Shown here: positions 9,580-19,132 of the stretch, in pieces
Layout: the number at the start of each line of letters is the position of its first letter
How positions within the stretch are numbered: the first letter of the stretch is position 1
Source: Terriglobia bacterium
GTDB lineage: Bacteria; Acidobacteriota; Terriglobia; Terriglobales; Acidobacteriaceae
DNA length: 64,000 bases
Direction of reading: 5' to 3'
Assembly: GCA_021324365.1 (NCBI GenBank)
Contig: JAJPJE010000042.1
Location: 84,919-148,918 of the forward strand
Notes under the pieces: model-generated
Told to the model about the DNA's origin: nothing
The model's input: the letters and a program-made list of their open reading frames with translations, nothing else
The model's database searches: none
Program-made: the position numbers and the translations under genes

Positions 9580-10818
9580 TCAATGTATGGTTTTCGTTTT
9601 CCTCGACATATAGTCCATCAACAGGTACTGACCTAACGTATATGGCGTCGTGAAATACGCTTTGCCGCGGCACATCTCCGTAACCTTCTGCACAAACTGC
9701 ACCAGTCCATAATCTGATGCCAGCATGAACGTGTTGATCATCACACCGGCGCGCTTGCATTTAGACACTTCCTCGAGGGTTTGCGAAACCACCAGAGGGT
9801 CAAGGCCGAAGGCGTTTTTGTAGATCCGGCCATCTTCCAGTGTCAGTGCCGAAGGTTTCCCGTCGGTGATCATCACGATCTGCTTCATGTCCTTGCGCTG
9901 CCGCTGCAGGATGCGCTGCGCCAGTCGCAGGCCCTCACGCGTGTTGGTGTAGTAGGGACCGACTTTCACACGCGCCAATTGTGACAGCGGAATCTCTTCG
10001 GCCGAATCATGAAAGAGAATCAAAGACAACGAATCACCGGGATATTGCGTGCGGATCAGATGCGAAAGCGCCATCGCGACTTTCTTCGCCGGCGTGAAGC
10101 GGTCTTCTCCATACAGGATCATCGAATGCGAGCAGTCCAACATGAGCACTGTCGCACACGACGACTGGTATTCGCACTGATGCACCTGCAGATCCTTGTA
10201 GTCGATGTTCAGCGGAAGCGTAAGGCCTTCGCGCTGAATGGCACTCGAGAGGGTCGCAGTGATGTCGAGGTTCAGCGTATCGCCAAATTCGTAGGTCTTG
10301 GAAGCGCCGCTGGCTTCGATACCCGTGGCTAGGTCTCGCGTATCATGCCGTCCAAAACTAGATTTTCCCAGCGATCCGAGCAGATCCCGCAAAGTGCGAT
10401 AGCCGAGAAAGTCGAGGCTCTTATCCGTAATTTCGAACTTTGCATGGGTCTGATTCTCTCCGACCTGGCCCCCGACGCTCGATTGCTGCGAAGGGTCGTG
10501 CGGTCCATCGATGGAGATGTAGTCTTCCTGCTGCATGCGTTCGATCAGTTGCTCAATCAGTTGGTCGAGTGTGCCGTCCATCTGCATTTGCTGCACCTGT
10601 TCGCGCATTTCTTCCAGGAGGTCGCTATTCATGAGTGCCTGTTCAATTGCCTGGTGCAACTCGTCCATCGACTGCTGACCGTCCTGCAGTTCGTAAAAGC
10701 CGTAGGAATTCTGAAATCCGCTTTGCAGAAGATAATCCGACAACGCCGCGAGCAGATCTTCCATGCTCGTTTCCGACGCCGGATCAGGTACGTATTTGGA
10801 ATATTTGACGCGCTTCAT
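9580..10818 (-). CDS. VWA domain protein, partner of the adjacent MoxR-type ATPase
   Basis: A 412-residue cytoplasmic protein. Residues 1-180 are mostly helical and acidic with many Gln/Glu ([10 protein letters not shown] region). Residues about 215-400 form a von Willebrand factor A domain with a complete MIDAS start, D-C-S-H-S, and an ITDGKPSA segment. It starts 9 nt after the stop of the AAA ATPase gene, so the two are one operon. MoxR-type ATPases with VWA proteins generally act as chaperone pairs that insert metals or remodel enzymes. The client is not identifiable from this neighbourhood. Confidence 0.85.
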   Translation of the reverse strand: MKRVKYSKYVPDPASETSMEDLLAALSDYLLQSGFQNSYGFYELQDGQQSMDELHQAIEQALMNSDLLEEMREQVQQMQMDGTLDQLIEQLIERMQQEDYISIDGPHDPSQQSSVGGQVGENQTHAKFEITDKSLDFLGYRTLRDLLGSLGKSSFGRHDTRDLATGIEASGASKTYEFGDTLNLDITATLSSAIQREGLTLPLNIDYKDLQVHQCEYQSSCATVLMLDCSHSMILYGEDRFTPAKKVAMALSHLIRTQYPGDSLSLILFHDSAEEIPLSQLARVKVGPYYTNTREGLRLAQRILQRQRKDMKQIVMITDGKPSALTLEDGRIYKNAFGLDPLVVSQTLEEVSKCKRAGVMINTFMLASDYGLVQFVQKVTEMCRGKAYFTTPYTLGQYLLMDYMSRKTKTIH

Positions 10819-10827
10819 GCAGGTGCC

Positions 10828-12324
10828 CTAGTTGAACGGCCTCCGATTGCGGAAAGGTGGTTCATCATCACGCTCGCGCACTCGTTGCTCGGTGCGCTTA
10901 GGCGGACGCTCTCCCGCGCTGAAGACGCGTTCTTCGCTGCGGCCGATCCGTTTGTGCGCATACAGACCTTCGAGAATGAATTCCGCAGCGGAAACCTGCA
11001 ATTCGGGTGCATCCTTTGAACCGACGCCAAGCGCCCCGATTCGTTCCATGAGGCCCTGAATCCCGCCAAGAGTAGGCATCAGGTCAGTTGCCGCTGCTGA
11101 ATCCTGCAGCTGAATATTTCCGCCGAGATCAAACCACTGCACCACCTGTTGCAGATTTACGCCCTGATAGGTGGTATCGAACGTACTCGCAATCGCAGTG
11201 CGAATAATCTCGCGGACAACTGTGTCTGCACCCTTTACTTCACCCTCGTATTCCAACTCCAGTTTGCCGGTTACCGCAGGAATCGCAGCATATACGTCAC
11301 CGATGCGCGGAACCACGACTTGTTCTTTGTTGTGGATGGCGCGGCGTTCGGCGTTCGAGATCACGTTTTCCATCACACTGATAGGCAAGCGTTGACTCAC
11401 GCCCGAGCGCTTGTCGACACGCTTGTCTTCACGCGCGACGAAAGCGATGCGTTCGACTACCTCCTGGACGAAGTTCGGTACGCGCAGTTCGTAACCATCA
11501 CGCTGAACCCACGCCTCCTGTGCGGTGATCGCAATGCCTTCGTCCACCGTAGCGGGATAATGGGTACGAATTTCCGATCCGATGCGGTCTTTAAGCGGGG
11601 TGACGATCTTGCCGCGCGCGGTATAGTCCTCGGGATTTGCGCTGAAGACGAGCGCTACATCCAGCGGCAACCGAACCGGATATCCCTTAATCTGCACGTC
11701 GCCTTCCTGCATGATGTTGAACAGGCCTACCTGGATTTTTCCGGCCAAATCAGGCAATTCATTGATGGCGAAAATTCCGCGATTCGCGCGAGGCAGCAGA
11801 CCGTAATGCATGGTGAACTCGCTGCCGAGTTCGTGGCCGCCGCGGGCAGCCTTGATTGGATCGATATCGCCAATCAGATCGGCAATGGTTACATCTGGCG
11901 TTGCCAGCTTTTCCACGTAACGCTCTTCCGGAGCCAGCCAGGAAATCCTGGTGGCGTCGCCGCATTGTTCCAGCCGATCGCGGCACTCGCGACAAAGAGG
12001 CGCATATGGATTATCGTGAATTTCGCAACCGGCTATATAGGGAAGCACGGGATCGAGTAGTGTAGTCAGTGCCCTAAGTATGCGACTCTTCGCCTGTCCG
12101 CGAAGGCCCAGCAAAATGAAGTTGTGTCGCGAGAGCACAGCATTGATGATCTGCGGAACTACGGTGTCTTCGTAGCCCACAATGCCCGGGAACACAGATT
12201 CCCCTCCGTCACGAAGTCGCGCTATCAAATTTTCGCGCAATTCGTCCTTCACGCGACGGGTACGGAGACGCGATTCAGAATAGGGGCTTCGGCGCAATTC
12301 ACCGAGGGTCTGGGGAAGATTCAT
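10828..12324 (-). CDS. MoxR / Mg-chelatase-like AAA+ ATPase
   Basis: The preferred start is the ATG at 12324 (MNLPQTLGELRR), giving 498 residues; the frame continues upstream to 12501, but that extension is Cys/Ser/Arg-rich, unlike a protein domain. The Walker A region is LLGLRGQAKSR near residue 85 and Walker B is GIFAINELPDL; YPVRLPLDVALVFSANPEDYT fits the Mg-chelatase I subunit type of AAA+ module. A CxxC-like segment (CEIHDNPYAPLCRECRD) before Walker B may bind metal. It heads an operon with the VWA gene and diverges from the SDR gene. Confidence 0.88.
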   Translation of the reverse strand: MNLPQTLGELRRSPYSESRLRTRRVKDELRENLIARLRDGGESVFPGIVGYEDTVVPQIINAVLSRHNFILLGLRGQAKSRILRALTTLLDPVLPYIAGCEIHDNPYAPLCRECRDRLEQCGDATRISWLAPEERYVEKLATPDVTIADLIGDIDPIKAARGGHELGSEFTMHYGLLPRANRGIFAINELPDLAGKIQVGLFNIMQEGDVQIKGYPVRLPLDVALVFSANPEDYTARGKIVTPLKDRIGSEIRTHYPATVDEGIAITAQEAWVQRDGYELRVPNFVQEVVERIAFVAREDKRVDKRSGVSQRLPISVMENVISNAERRAIHNKEQVVVPRIGDVYAAIPAVTGKLELEYEGEVKGADTVVREIIRTAIASTFDTTYQGVNLQQVVQWFDLGGNIQLQDSAAATDLMPTLGGIQGLMERIGALGVGSKDAPELQVSAAEFILEGLYAHKRIGRSEERVFSAGERPPKRTEQRVRERDDEPPFRNRRPFN

Positions 12325-12505
12325 AATGGCCGGGACCTCACTCCACAAATGATTGCTGGCGATTATACGGCGACGTGAGCTTTGTGACTTGTCGCAAGTG
12401 TCCGCCGGTTGTATTGGATGCGCAGAACCACAGAAGTTGAGGCAAAATCTTGCGGTCACGAAGGTTTGCTTGACGTAGCGAAGCCCAGCATTTAAAAGCA
12501 CCTAC

Positions 12506-13297
12506 ATGCGATTGGACGGTAAAGTAGCGGTGATTACCGGCGCTTCCATGGGAATTGGCGAGGCGATGGCCAAGCTATTTGTTGAGGAAGGCGCCCGGGT
12601 AGTACTGAGTTCGCGCGATGAGAAGCGGATTGAAGAAGCACGCACTCGCGTCGGCAGGCCCGAGAAAACGCTGGGTATCTTCTGTGATGTGCGAAATCGC
12701 GAGGACCTGGATCGCCTGCTCAGTCTTACGTTGCACAACTTCGGTCGCATCGATATATGGGTCAATAATGCAGGATTTGGCCTGCGTGACACCATAGCCG
12801 CAGTGCCGATGCGCGAATGCCGGAACATGTTTGAGACAAACTTGTTCGGTGCCATTGAGGGTATTCAGGTAGCCGCTCCAGTGATGGTAAAGCAGGGAAG
12901 TGGCACTATCGTCAACGTTTCCAGTGTCGCTGGGCATGTCCCCGTGCCGGGCATGGGGGCCTACTGCGCGACGAAATTCGCACTCAACGCGATTGGCAAA
13001 GCCGCGCGAATGGAGTTGGCGAGCAGCGGTGTGAGGGTGATGACGGTTTGTCCCGGCTACATCGAAACCAATTTTGCCCGCAACGTGGTGCGTGGATCGC
13101 AGGCCGGAAAATTCGATCCCGGAGCGCGCACCGGTGCTACTGCAGAGCAGGTGGCGCGGGCCACGCTCAATGGCTATCTGAAAGGAAAGCGCGAAGTGGT
13201 CGTGCCCTGGTTCTACAGCATCGCGATCAAGTTCTACCAGCTAATACCGGGCGTAGTCGAAAACTATATGAGCAAGCGACTGGCGACCGGTAAATAG
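12506..13297 (+). CDS. Short-chain dehydrogenase/reductase (SDR)
   Basis: A 263-residue classical SDR. The NAD(P)-binding motif TGASMGIG is at residues 12-19, NNAG is near residue 88, and the catalytic Ser and YxxxK (YCATK) lie near residues 138-156. The oxidoreductase substrate cannot be predicted; the C-terminal YQLIPGVVENYMSKR tail is typical of acidobacterial SDRs of unknown role. It is transcribed away from the AAA ATPase gene, with a shared promoter region of about 180 nt, and converges with the leucyl aminopeptidase gene, whose end lies only 22 nt away. Confidence 0.9.
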   Translation: MRLDGKVAVITGASMGIGEAMAKLFVEEGARVVLSSRDEKRIEEARTRVGRPEKTLGIFCDVRNREDLDRLLSLTLHNFGRIDIWVNNAGFGLRDTIAAVPMRECRNMFETNLFGAIEGIQVAAPVMVKQGSGTIVNVSSVAGHVPVPGMGAYCATKFALNAIGKAARMELASSGVRVMTVCPGYIETNFARNVVRGSQAGKFDPGARTGATAEQVARATLNGYLKGKREVVVPWFYSIAIKFYQLIPGVVENYMSKRLATGK

Positions 13298-13319
13298 AGC
13301 TGGCAAAAATTCTTGAGCG

Positions 13320-14879
13320 CTACAGCCCTGCTCCCGAGTTTGCCCGGTTCTGTGCAGCCTGCGTTCCCGTTGCCGACCCCGAAGCGCCATTTGCGACTTC
13401 CCGAGCGAGTTCGATCAAGGATCGTACCGCGATACCTGACGGACCTTTGGCAATCCATGGTTTGTTGTCTTCCATCCACGCCGTGCCGGCAATATCGAGA
13501 TGCAGCCATGGCGTGTCTTCGACAAACTCTTTCAAGAACATTGCCGCCGTGATCGCTCCGCCCCAGCGGCCGCCGGTATTCATAATGTCGGCGATGTTGG
13601 AGCGAATCATTTCCTGGTATTCCGGGTCCAGCGGCATGCGCCACATCTTTTCACCGGAGCGCTTCAGTGCCTGGTGGAATTGTTCGAACCACGCGTCATC
13701 ATTGGCAAAAACGCCCGCATTCGCATAGCCGAGTGCAACCACAATCGCACCGGTAAGAGTCGCCGCATCCACCAGGTGAGTAGCGCCGAGTTGTCGCGCG
13801 TAATGAAGACCATCGGCAAGCACCAGACGGCCCTCCGCATCCGTATTGATGATTTCGATAGACTTGCCCGACATTGCGATCTGCACGTCGCCCGGCTTTT
13901 GCGCTTTGCCAGAAGGCATATTCTCGGTGGCCAGCACGATAGCGATTACCTTGATTTTGGGCTTCAGCAGCGCGATCGCTCGCATCACACCAAGCATTGT
14001 CGCGCCGCCGGCCATGTCGTACTTCATTTTTTCCATGCCGTCGCTTGGCTTGATGGAAATGCCGCCGCTGTCGAAGGTGATACCTTTGCCTACCAGTCCG
14101 AGCACCGGCTTTGGCGGCGCGCCCTGTGGTTCATAGGTTAGTACGATGAGAGCCGGAGGCTCGTCGGAACCCTGCGCTACGCTCCAGAAGGCGCCCATCT
14201 TCATCGATTTGATCTTCTCCGCGCCGTACACCTCGCACTTCAATCCCACTTCCTCTGCCATCTTCTGTGCACGGTCTGCCAGGATCGTAGGCGTCATGCG
14301 ATTGCTCGGTTCGTTCACGAGCGTTCGGGTGAAGTTCTGAGATTCGCCAATAACCCGGCCTTCCTTCACCGCGCTGTCCAAAATGCCTTTGTCGCCAGAC
14401 GCGACGATGACCGTGATTTCCTCCACGCGCTGATCTTTGCGGTCGCTCTTATAAACGTCTGGATCGAAGTTGCCGACGAAAGCGCCTTCTATCACGGCAC
14501 GCACGGCACCGCCGGCGCCGCCCGAAGTTTCGGGTACGGCAAAAGCGAAACTCTTGATGCTCTTAGGTTTCAGGAAACGGAGAGCGGTGCCGGCTGCCTT
14601 GCGCAGTTCAACAGTGCTGAAAGACTCAACCTTACCTGCACCAACCAGGAGCAGCCTTTTCGCCGCGAGGCCCTGAGGACGATGCAGCAATGTGGTTTCT
14701 CCAACTCTCCCTGTCACTTCGCAGCCGGCAAGCAGGTCCTTTGCTGCTGCCTGGACGCTTTGGTCCGAAGAAAGCACCTGCGGATTGGGCTTGTCTTTTT
14801 CGCCCGCATCGACCACAACAACAGCTAAAAGTTCGGTTGCTACTTGTGCTGCGTTTCCCTGGACTAAAATGGTATTCAT
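13320..14879 (-). CDS. pepA: Leucyl aminopeptidase (M17, cytosol aminopeptidase)
   Basis: The chosen start is the ATG at 14879 (MNTILVQGNAAQ), which has a good GGGGTGG ribosome site; an ATG 48 nt upstream is possible. The product is 519 residues, usual for PepA. The M17 signature NTDAEGRL lies near residue 350 and the metal-binding GKGITFDSGG near residue 275. The enzyme is a two-zinc exopeptidase that removes N-terminal residues in the cytoplasm; some PepA proteins also bind DNA, which cannot be judged here. It is followed on the same strand by no close partner; the smpB gene lies 73 nt upstream. Confidence 0.95.
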   Translation of the reverse strand: MNTILVQGNAAQVATELLAVVVVDAGEKDKPNPQVLSSDQSVQAAAKDLLAGCEVTGRVGETTLLHRPQGLAAKRLLLVGAGKVESFSTVELRKAAGTALRFLKPKSIKSFAFAVPETSGGAGGAVRAVIEGAFVGNFDPDVYKSDRKDQRVEEITVIVASGDKGILDSAVKEGRVIGESQNFTRTLVNEPSNRMTPTILADRAQKMAEEVGLKCEVYGAEKIKSMKMGAFWSVAQGSDEPPALIVLTYEPQGAPPKPVLGLVGKGITFDSGGISIKPSDGMEKMKYDMAGGATMLGVMRAIALLKPKIKVIAIVLATENMPSGKAQKPGDVQIAMSGKSIEIINTDAEGRLVLADGLHYARQLGATHLVDAATLTGAIVVALGYANAGVFANDDAWFEQFHQALKRSGEKMWRMPLDPEYQEMIRSNIADIMNTGGRWGGAITAAMFLKEFVEDTPWLHLDIAGTAWMEDNKPWIAKGPSGIAVRSLIELAREVANGASGSATGTQAAQNRANSGAGL

Positions 14880-14952
14880 TTCCACCCCAGAATCAATTTG
14901 CAATTTTGTAGTTTTGTCTGGCTCCATTTACCGCCAAGCTCTTCCACTCACA

Positions 14953-15480
14953 CTATGCTCGTCTGCTGCGCTGAATCGCCTCTCTCGCCTCTTTGTCGGC
15001 CGTACGGCGGCGTTCGGTTTCACGCTTATCCCACAGCTGTTTGCCTTTTGCCAGAGCGATTTCAACCTTTACGCGTCCGTTCTTGAAATAGAGCCGCAAA
15101 GGAATCAAGGTCAGACCCTTTTGCTGCGTCTTGCCGATCAGTTTCCTGATTTCATCCTTATGAACCAGCAGTTTGCGTGTCCGCAGAGCTTCGTGGTTGA
15201 AGATATTGCCGTGCTCATAAGGGCTGATATGGGCATTCAGCAGCCATAATTCGTTATTCTTTACGATCCCGTAGGAGTCCTTCAGATTCGCCCGCCCTGC
15301 CCGAACCGATTTCACTTCGGTGCCGGTGAGCGCAATGCCAGCCTCCAATTTCTCCAGCAAAAAGTAGTTGTGAGATGCAGCCCGATTGACGGCGGCGTCC
15401 TTCTCACCCGCAGCCGTAGCCTGGCGTTTTGGCGCTTTTTCCCTTTCCGGACGGGTCTGATGGGTAGCTTGGCGGGGCAT
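14953..15480 (-). CDS. smpB: SsrA-binding protein SmpB
   Basis: The start is taken at the ATG at 15480 ([12 protein letters not shown]), giving 175 residues; a TTG 24 nt upstream also keeps the frame. The SmpB core starts at about residue 35 with [23 protein letters not shown], followed by ANLKDSYG and HISPYEHGN, and ends in the basic tail [15 protein letters not shown]. SmpB carries tmRNA to stalled ribosomes for trans-translation. The first 30 residues are a basic, Lys/Arg/Ala-rich extension not needed for the fold. The tmRNA gene is not seen in this window. It diverges from the secretin gene. Confidence 0.95.
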   Translation of the reverse strand: MPRQATHQTRPEREKAPKRQATAAGEKDAAVNRAASHNYFLLEKLEAGIALTGTEVKSVRAGRANLKDSYGIVKNNELWLLNAHISPYEHGNIFNHEALRTRKLLVHKDEIRKLIGKTQQKGLTLIPLRLYFKNGRVKVEIALAKGKQLWDKRETERRRTADKEAREAIQRSRRA

Positions 15481-15578
15481 AAGGCGTTGCCACGAGAATC
15501 CCAAAACTTCAATGCTAACACAGGGTTAACCCGGCCCTGATAGCAGCTGGGCTGTCGGATTCTTGCCAGCTCTCGATG

Positions 15579-15584
15579 TATAAT
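15579..15584 (+). promoter_or_regulatory. Consensus -10 box (TATAAT) upstream of the secretin gene
   Basis: A perfect TATAAT at this position lies about 200 nt before the preferred secretin start. The -35 region is weak. If it is used, transcription starts near 15591, which rules out the extreme upstream in-frame ATG at 15576 and supports the start at 15786. The smpB-secretin spacer (15481-15785) otherwise shows no gene. Confidence 0.45.
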
Positions 15585-15785
15585 CGCGACTTCGTAATGG
15601 CGGAACACCGGCCTTTCTTTTCGCTTTTACGATGCAAGCCCAGCGCTGCACTTCGTTCTAAATTTGCGTCGCAGCGGAAGATGAGCCGCAGGTGTGGCCG
15701 ACTTATCGAATGCAGTCGAGCCTCTGCGTTTAGTCCAATCCGGATGAGGTACCGAGTGGGAATTTTTGGTCGACCAGCAAAACCG

Positions 15786-18116
15786 ATGAACCGCCTGATG
15801 CGCATGGCGGGAGCCTTCTCCGTCCTGGCTTTGATCTTTTCTTTACCGGCATTGGCCGACCAGGCCAGCAAAGCATATAAAGCTGGCGTGGACGCGGAAG
15901 CGCGACAAGACTACGTACACGCTTACGAAGAATATAAGCATGCTTACGACCTGAAGCCGAAAGAGATTCGTTACAAGGCTGCGTTTACGCGCATTCGTTT
16001 CTATGCCTCCTCGGAACTGGTCCGCCAGGGTCAACTCCTCCGCAAACAGGGGAAGCTGCAGGACGCGCTGGTCATGTTCCAGCGCGCGAATGCTATAGAC
16101 CCGAGCAACTTTGCGGCCGAGCAGGAGATGAACCGGACCCAACATGAGATCGAAACGCAAGGGCAGCCGAAGCCGACAGCACAAAACGATCGGTCTGTGA
16201 TCAGCCGCCTGGCCGCGCAAGCCGGCGAACCGGCAGAACTGAAGCAGATCTCGAATACGCCTATCACGATGCGAATGACCGAGGACAGTAAGGTCGTTTA
16301 TACAACGATAGGTAAGCTCGCGGGCATTAACGTTCTTTTTGACCCCGATTACACGTCGCGAAGGATCGCGGTCGATCTGAACAACGTCAGTCTGGATCAG
16401 GCGCTGGAAATCGTCGCACTGGAGTCAAAGACATTTTATCGCCCAGTGACTGAAAACACTGTCTTTGTTGCCGCGGATACCCCGGGTAAGAGAAAAGAAC
16501 TTGAGCAGAGCGTAGTAAAGACTTTCTATCTTCAGAACGTTTCGAGCCCTAACGACCTGCAGGATTCGGTCAATGCCGTTCGCCAGATCACGAATATCAA
16601 CAGCATTATTCAAATTCAATCTCAGAACGCGATCGTGGTTCGTGGCACTCCGGATCAGGTTGCTCTGGCGGAACGAATTCTGCAGGATATCGACAAGTCG
16701 AAGCCTGAAGTCGTTGTCGAAGTTGTCGTAATGCAGGTGAATCGAGACAAGGTCCGGACCCTGGGTTTTCAACCTCCACAAAACGCCAGTGTCGCTTTGC
16801 AGTCCAATAGCAGCACGGCAAACAACAACAACAATAACAATAACAACAACAACAATAACAACAACAACTTGGGCACGGGTACGGGAAACACGGGTTCGCT
16901 TACCATCAATCAACTCGCAAACTTGAATGCGACCGATTTTGTAGTGAATATTCCATCAGCCACGGCAAACTTTCTGTTCTCCGACAACAACACCAAGATT
17001 CTGCAGAATCCGCAGATTCGCGCCGTCGACAATCAGAAAGCGACTCTTAAGATCGGTGAACGTGTGCCGGTGGCGACTGGATCATTCCAGCCTGGAATTG
17101 GCGGCGTGGGCATCAACCCACTGGTCAACACGCAGTTTCAGTATCTCGATGTCGGCGTGAATATGGACATCACACCGCGCATACACAATAACGGCGACGT
17201 CACCCTCAAAGTTGTCCTGGAGATTTCTTCCGTAACCGGAAACACGAACATTGGCGGCATTCAGCAGCCGATCATCGGCCAGCGCCGAGTGGAGCACGAA
17301 ATCCGTCTAAAGGAAGGCGAAGTCAGCCTGATGGGGGGCATGCTGGAAGATCAGCAGATCAACAACCTGAACGGCTGGCCATTCCTGTCGAAGATTCCGG
17401 GGCTGCGCTACCTGTTCTCTTCCGTGGATACGGAAACGCATACAACCGAAACGGTGTTCGCACTGATTCCTCGTGTTGTTCGCATGCAGGACATTCGCGA
17501 AGAGAACCTGGCGCCAATCTCCGTAGGCACCGCAGGCAACGTCGATTTGCGGCGCGTATCTGCGGTTTCTCCAATGGTGCAGCCTACTCCATCAGGTCCG
17601 GCAACAGCGGCGCCGAATCCGGCGGCAGCTCCCGGTGGAGGCGCGCCGGCACCGAATACATCAGCTCCCAATACACCGCAGGCGAGCCTGTCATCGGGCA
17701 CGGGCATCATGAGCTTCGAACCTGCGACCATCAATCAACAGGTGGGGTCGACTTTCATGGTGAATCTCAGCCTCGGTGGCGCGGCGAATGTTTTTTCCGT
17801 TCCCGTAGAGCTTTCTTACGATCACAACATGCTGCAGTTGCTGAACGTGTCAAACGGTGGGGCGCTGGGGAAAGACGGTCAGCCGGTAACACTCGTACAT
17901 CGTGAAGACCCAAACAATGGAAATCTGCAGATCACAGCGACCCGCCCGCCCGGCTCTGGAGGAGTGGCCGGACAGGGGCCGGTGTTTACCCTAACTTTTG
18001 CCGCTAAGGCTCCCGGAAGCTCCGAGCTGGTGATTACAAAGGGCACCGCACGCGATCCGGGAATGCAACTGATTCCGCTCGCGGGCAGCCAGGCCATGGT
18101 GACGATTTCCAAATAG
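15786..18116 (+). CDS. Secretin with N-terminal TPR-like region and C-terminal cohesin domain
   Basis: The start at 15786 puts a signal peptide (MNRLMRMAGAFSVLALIFSLPALA) at the N-terminus, 776 residues in total. Residues about 28-122 look like TPR repeats, 150-240 like an STN/N0 domain, then N1-type domains. A run of 16 Asn (346-361) separates them from the secretin domain (about 382-565, with VPVATGSFQPG and EGEVSLMGGMLEDQQ). A Pro/Ala linker leads to a cohesin-like beta domain (about 637-776: SFEPATINQQVGSTF and VPVELSYDHNMLQL). Secretins form outer-membrane channels for type II secretion or type IV pili. The cohesin domain is unusual for this role. Two pseudopilin genes follow. Confidence 0.9.
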   Translation: MNRLMRMAGAFSVLALIFSLPALADQASKAYKAGVDAEARQDYVHAYEEYKHAYDLKPKEIRYKAAFTRIRFYASSELVRQGQLLRKQGKLQDALVMFQRANAIDPSNFAAEQEMNRTQHEIETQGQPKPTAQNDRSVISRLAAQAGEPAELKQISNTPITMRMTEDSKVVYTTIGKLAGINVLFDPDYTSRRIAVDLNNVSLDQALEIVALESKTFYRPVTENTVFVAADTPGKRKELEQSVVKTFYLQNVSSPNDLQDSVNAVRQITNINSIIQIQSQNAIVVRGTPDQVALAERILQDIDKSKPEVVVEVVVMQVNRDKVRTLGFQPPQNASVALQSNSSTANNNNNNNNNNNNNNNNLGTGTGNTGSLTINQLANLNATDFVVNIPSATANFLFSDNNTKILQNPQIRAVDNQKATLKIGERVPVATGSFQPGIGGVGINPLVNTQFQYLDVGVNMDITPRIHNNGDVTLKVVLEISSVTGNTNIGGIQQPIIGQRRVEHEIRLKEGEVSLMGGMLEDQQINNLNGWPFLSKIPGLRYLFSSVDTETHTTETVFALIPRVVRMQDIREENLAPISVGTAGNVDLRRVSAVSPMVQPTPSGPATAAPNPAAAPGGGAPAPNTSAPNTPQASLSSGTGIMSFEPATINQQVGSTFMVNLSLGGAANVFSVPVELSYDHNMLQLLNVSNGGALGKDGQPVTLVHREDPNNGNLQITATRPPGSGGVAGQGPVFTLTFAAKAPGSSELVITKGTARDPGMQLIPLAGSQAMVTISK
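16821..16868 (+). repeat. In-frame AAC/AAT trinucleotide tract coding for 16 Asn
   Basis: Sixteen consecutive Asn codons, thirteen AAC and three AAT, sit between the N-domains and the secretin domain. Such tracts can change length by slippage in units of three, so length may vary between strains without breaking the frame. Confidence 0.9.
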
Positions 18117-18148
18117 CGGGTAGAAAGCTCTCCCGCACGCACGGACTT

Positions 18149-18177
18149 CCGGAGAAGAACACTGTGAACTTCTCCGG
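18149..18177. other. Perfect 9-bp inverted repeat between secretin and pseudopilin genes
   Basis: CCGGAGAAG and CTTCTCCGG are separated by 11 nt. No T-run follows, so this is not a typical intrinsic terminator. It may attenuate or stabilise the mRNA between secretin and pseudopilin genes, or be a protein site. Confidence 0.4.
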
Positions 18178-18209
18178 TACAATAAAAGCATCTTCTTAGT
18201 GGGTTTGTT

Positions 18210-18680
18210 TTGTTACTTTCTGTAAAAAGATCGCGTCGCGACGAGCGCGGAATGACGCTAATCGAGCTCATTGTCGCGATTACCATCATGATGGTTCTGA
18301 CCACAGCCGTGCTCCCAGTTGCAAGGCTTACCATCCGCCGCGAAAGAGAGAAGGAACTTCGCCGCGACTTGTGGGAAATGCGCGACGCCATCGATCGCTA
18401 CAAAGATGCTGCCGATCGTGGTCTATTCCAGATTAAGCTCGGGACCGAGGGGTATCCGCCGGATTTGGACACCCTCGTTAAGGGAGTCGATATTGGCGGA
18501 AAGAAGGTTCGTTTTCTTCGCCGTATTCCGATCGATCCGATGACCGGCAAGACCGAGTGGGGGCTGCGTTCTATGCAAGACGACCCACAGAGCACTTCCT
18601 GGGGCGGTCAGAACGTGTTTGATGTTTATACCCAGTCGCAGGACACTGCGCTGGATGGAACGAAGTATTCTGAATGGTAG
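18210..18680 (+). CDS. Type II secretion/type IV pilus-like pseudopilin (GspG type)
   Basis: A TTG start gives 156 residues. A 14-residue basic leader ends in Gly, followed by the prepilin site G|MTLIEL with Glu at +5, and a hydrophobic helix (IVAITIMMVLTTAVLPVA). The C-terminal region has EGYPPDLDTLV, RIPIDPMTGK and GGQNVFDVYT, as in GspG major pseudopilins. A prepilin peptidase (not in this window) should cleave and methylate it. It lies 93 nt after the secretin gene and overlaps the next pseudopilin. The leader start is uncertain because no ATG or GTG is in frame. Confidence 0.88.
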   Translation: MLLSVKRSRRDERGMTLIELIVAITIMMVLTTAVLPVARLTIRREREKELRRDLWEMRDAIDRYKDAADRGLFQIKLGTEGYPPDLDTLVKGVDIGGKKVRFLRRIPIDPMTGKTEWGLRSMQDDPQSTSWGGQNVFDVYTQSQDTALDGTKYSEW

Positions 18681-19093
18681 ATCGCTGCAAATTTCGCCGC
18701 TCGCGCCTGAAATCAGCCGGGTTCACTCTGATCGAATTAATGATCGTCATCAGCATGATCCTGATCCTGATTTCGATCGCAATCCCGCTATACAATCAGT
18801 CGATCACGCGCGCACGGGAAGCGGTGCTTCGGCAGAACTTATTTACGCTCCGATCTGTTATTGATCAGTATTCGATGGACAAGCAGAAGGCACCTCAGTC
18901 GCTGGACGATCTGGTGCAGGCCGGTTATCTGAAGCAGATCCCGAACGATCCGATGACGAACTCGAAGGACACTTGGGAAACCGTGCAGGAAGACGTTCTC
19001 ACCAGCGTGGATCAGACCCAACCCGGGATCACTGATGTGCATTCCGGATCGAGCGCGATTGGCAGTGATGGGACTGCTTACAACACTTGGTAA
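18674..19093 (+). CDS. Second pseudopilin (GspG-like)
   Basis: The ATG at 18674 lies within the end of the previous gene (7-nt overlap), so the two are coupled. The 139-residue product has a 16-residue leader ending in Gly, then G|FTLIEL with Glu at +5 and a strong hydrophobic helix (MIVISMILILISIAIPLY). The remainder (QKAPQSLDDLVQAGYLKQIP, NDPMT) is GspG-like but shorter than its neighbour. It is a paralogue of the previous gene. Together with the secretin these form a reduced secretion/pilus operon whose ATPase and inner-membrane parts must be elsewhere. Confidence 0.88.
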   Translation: MVDRCKFRRSRLKSAGFTLIELMIVISMILILISIAIPLYNQSITRAREAVLRQNLFTLRSVIDQYSMDKQKAPQSLDDLVQAGYLKQIPNDPMTNSKDTWETVQEDVLTSVDQTQPGITDVHSGSSAIGSDGTAYNTW

Positions 19094-19132
19094 GGCCCCT
19101 AGCAATTATTCAGAGGGGTACGCTAAACAGTC

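Noticed and set aside
11149..12060. A 303-codon open frame antisense to the AAA ATPase
   Set aside because: Shadow of a gene with clear Walker motifs.
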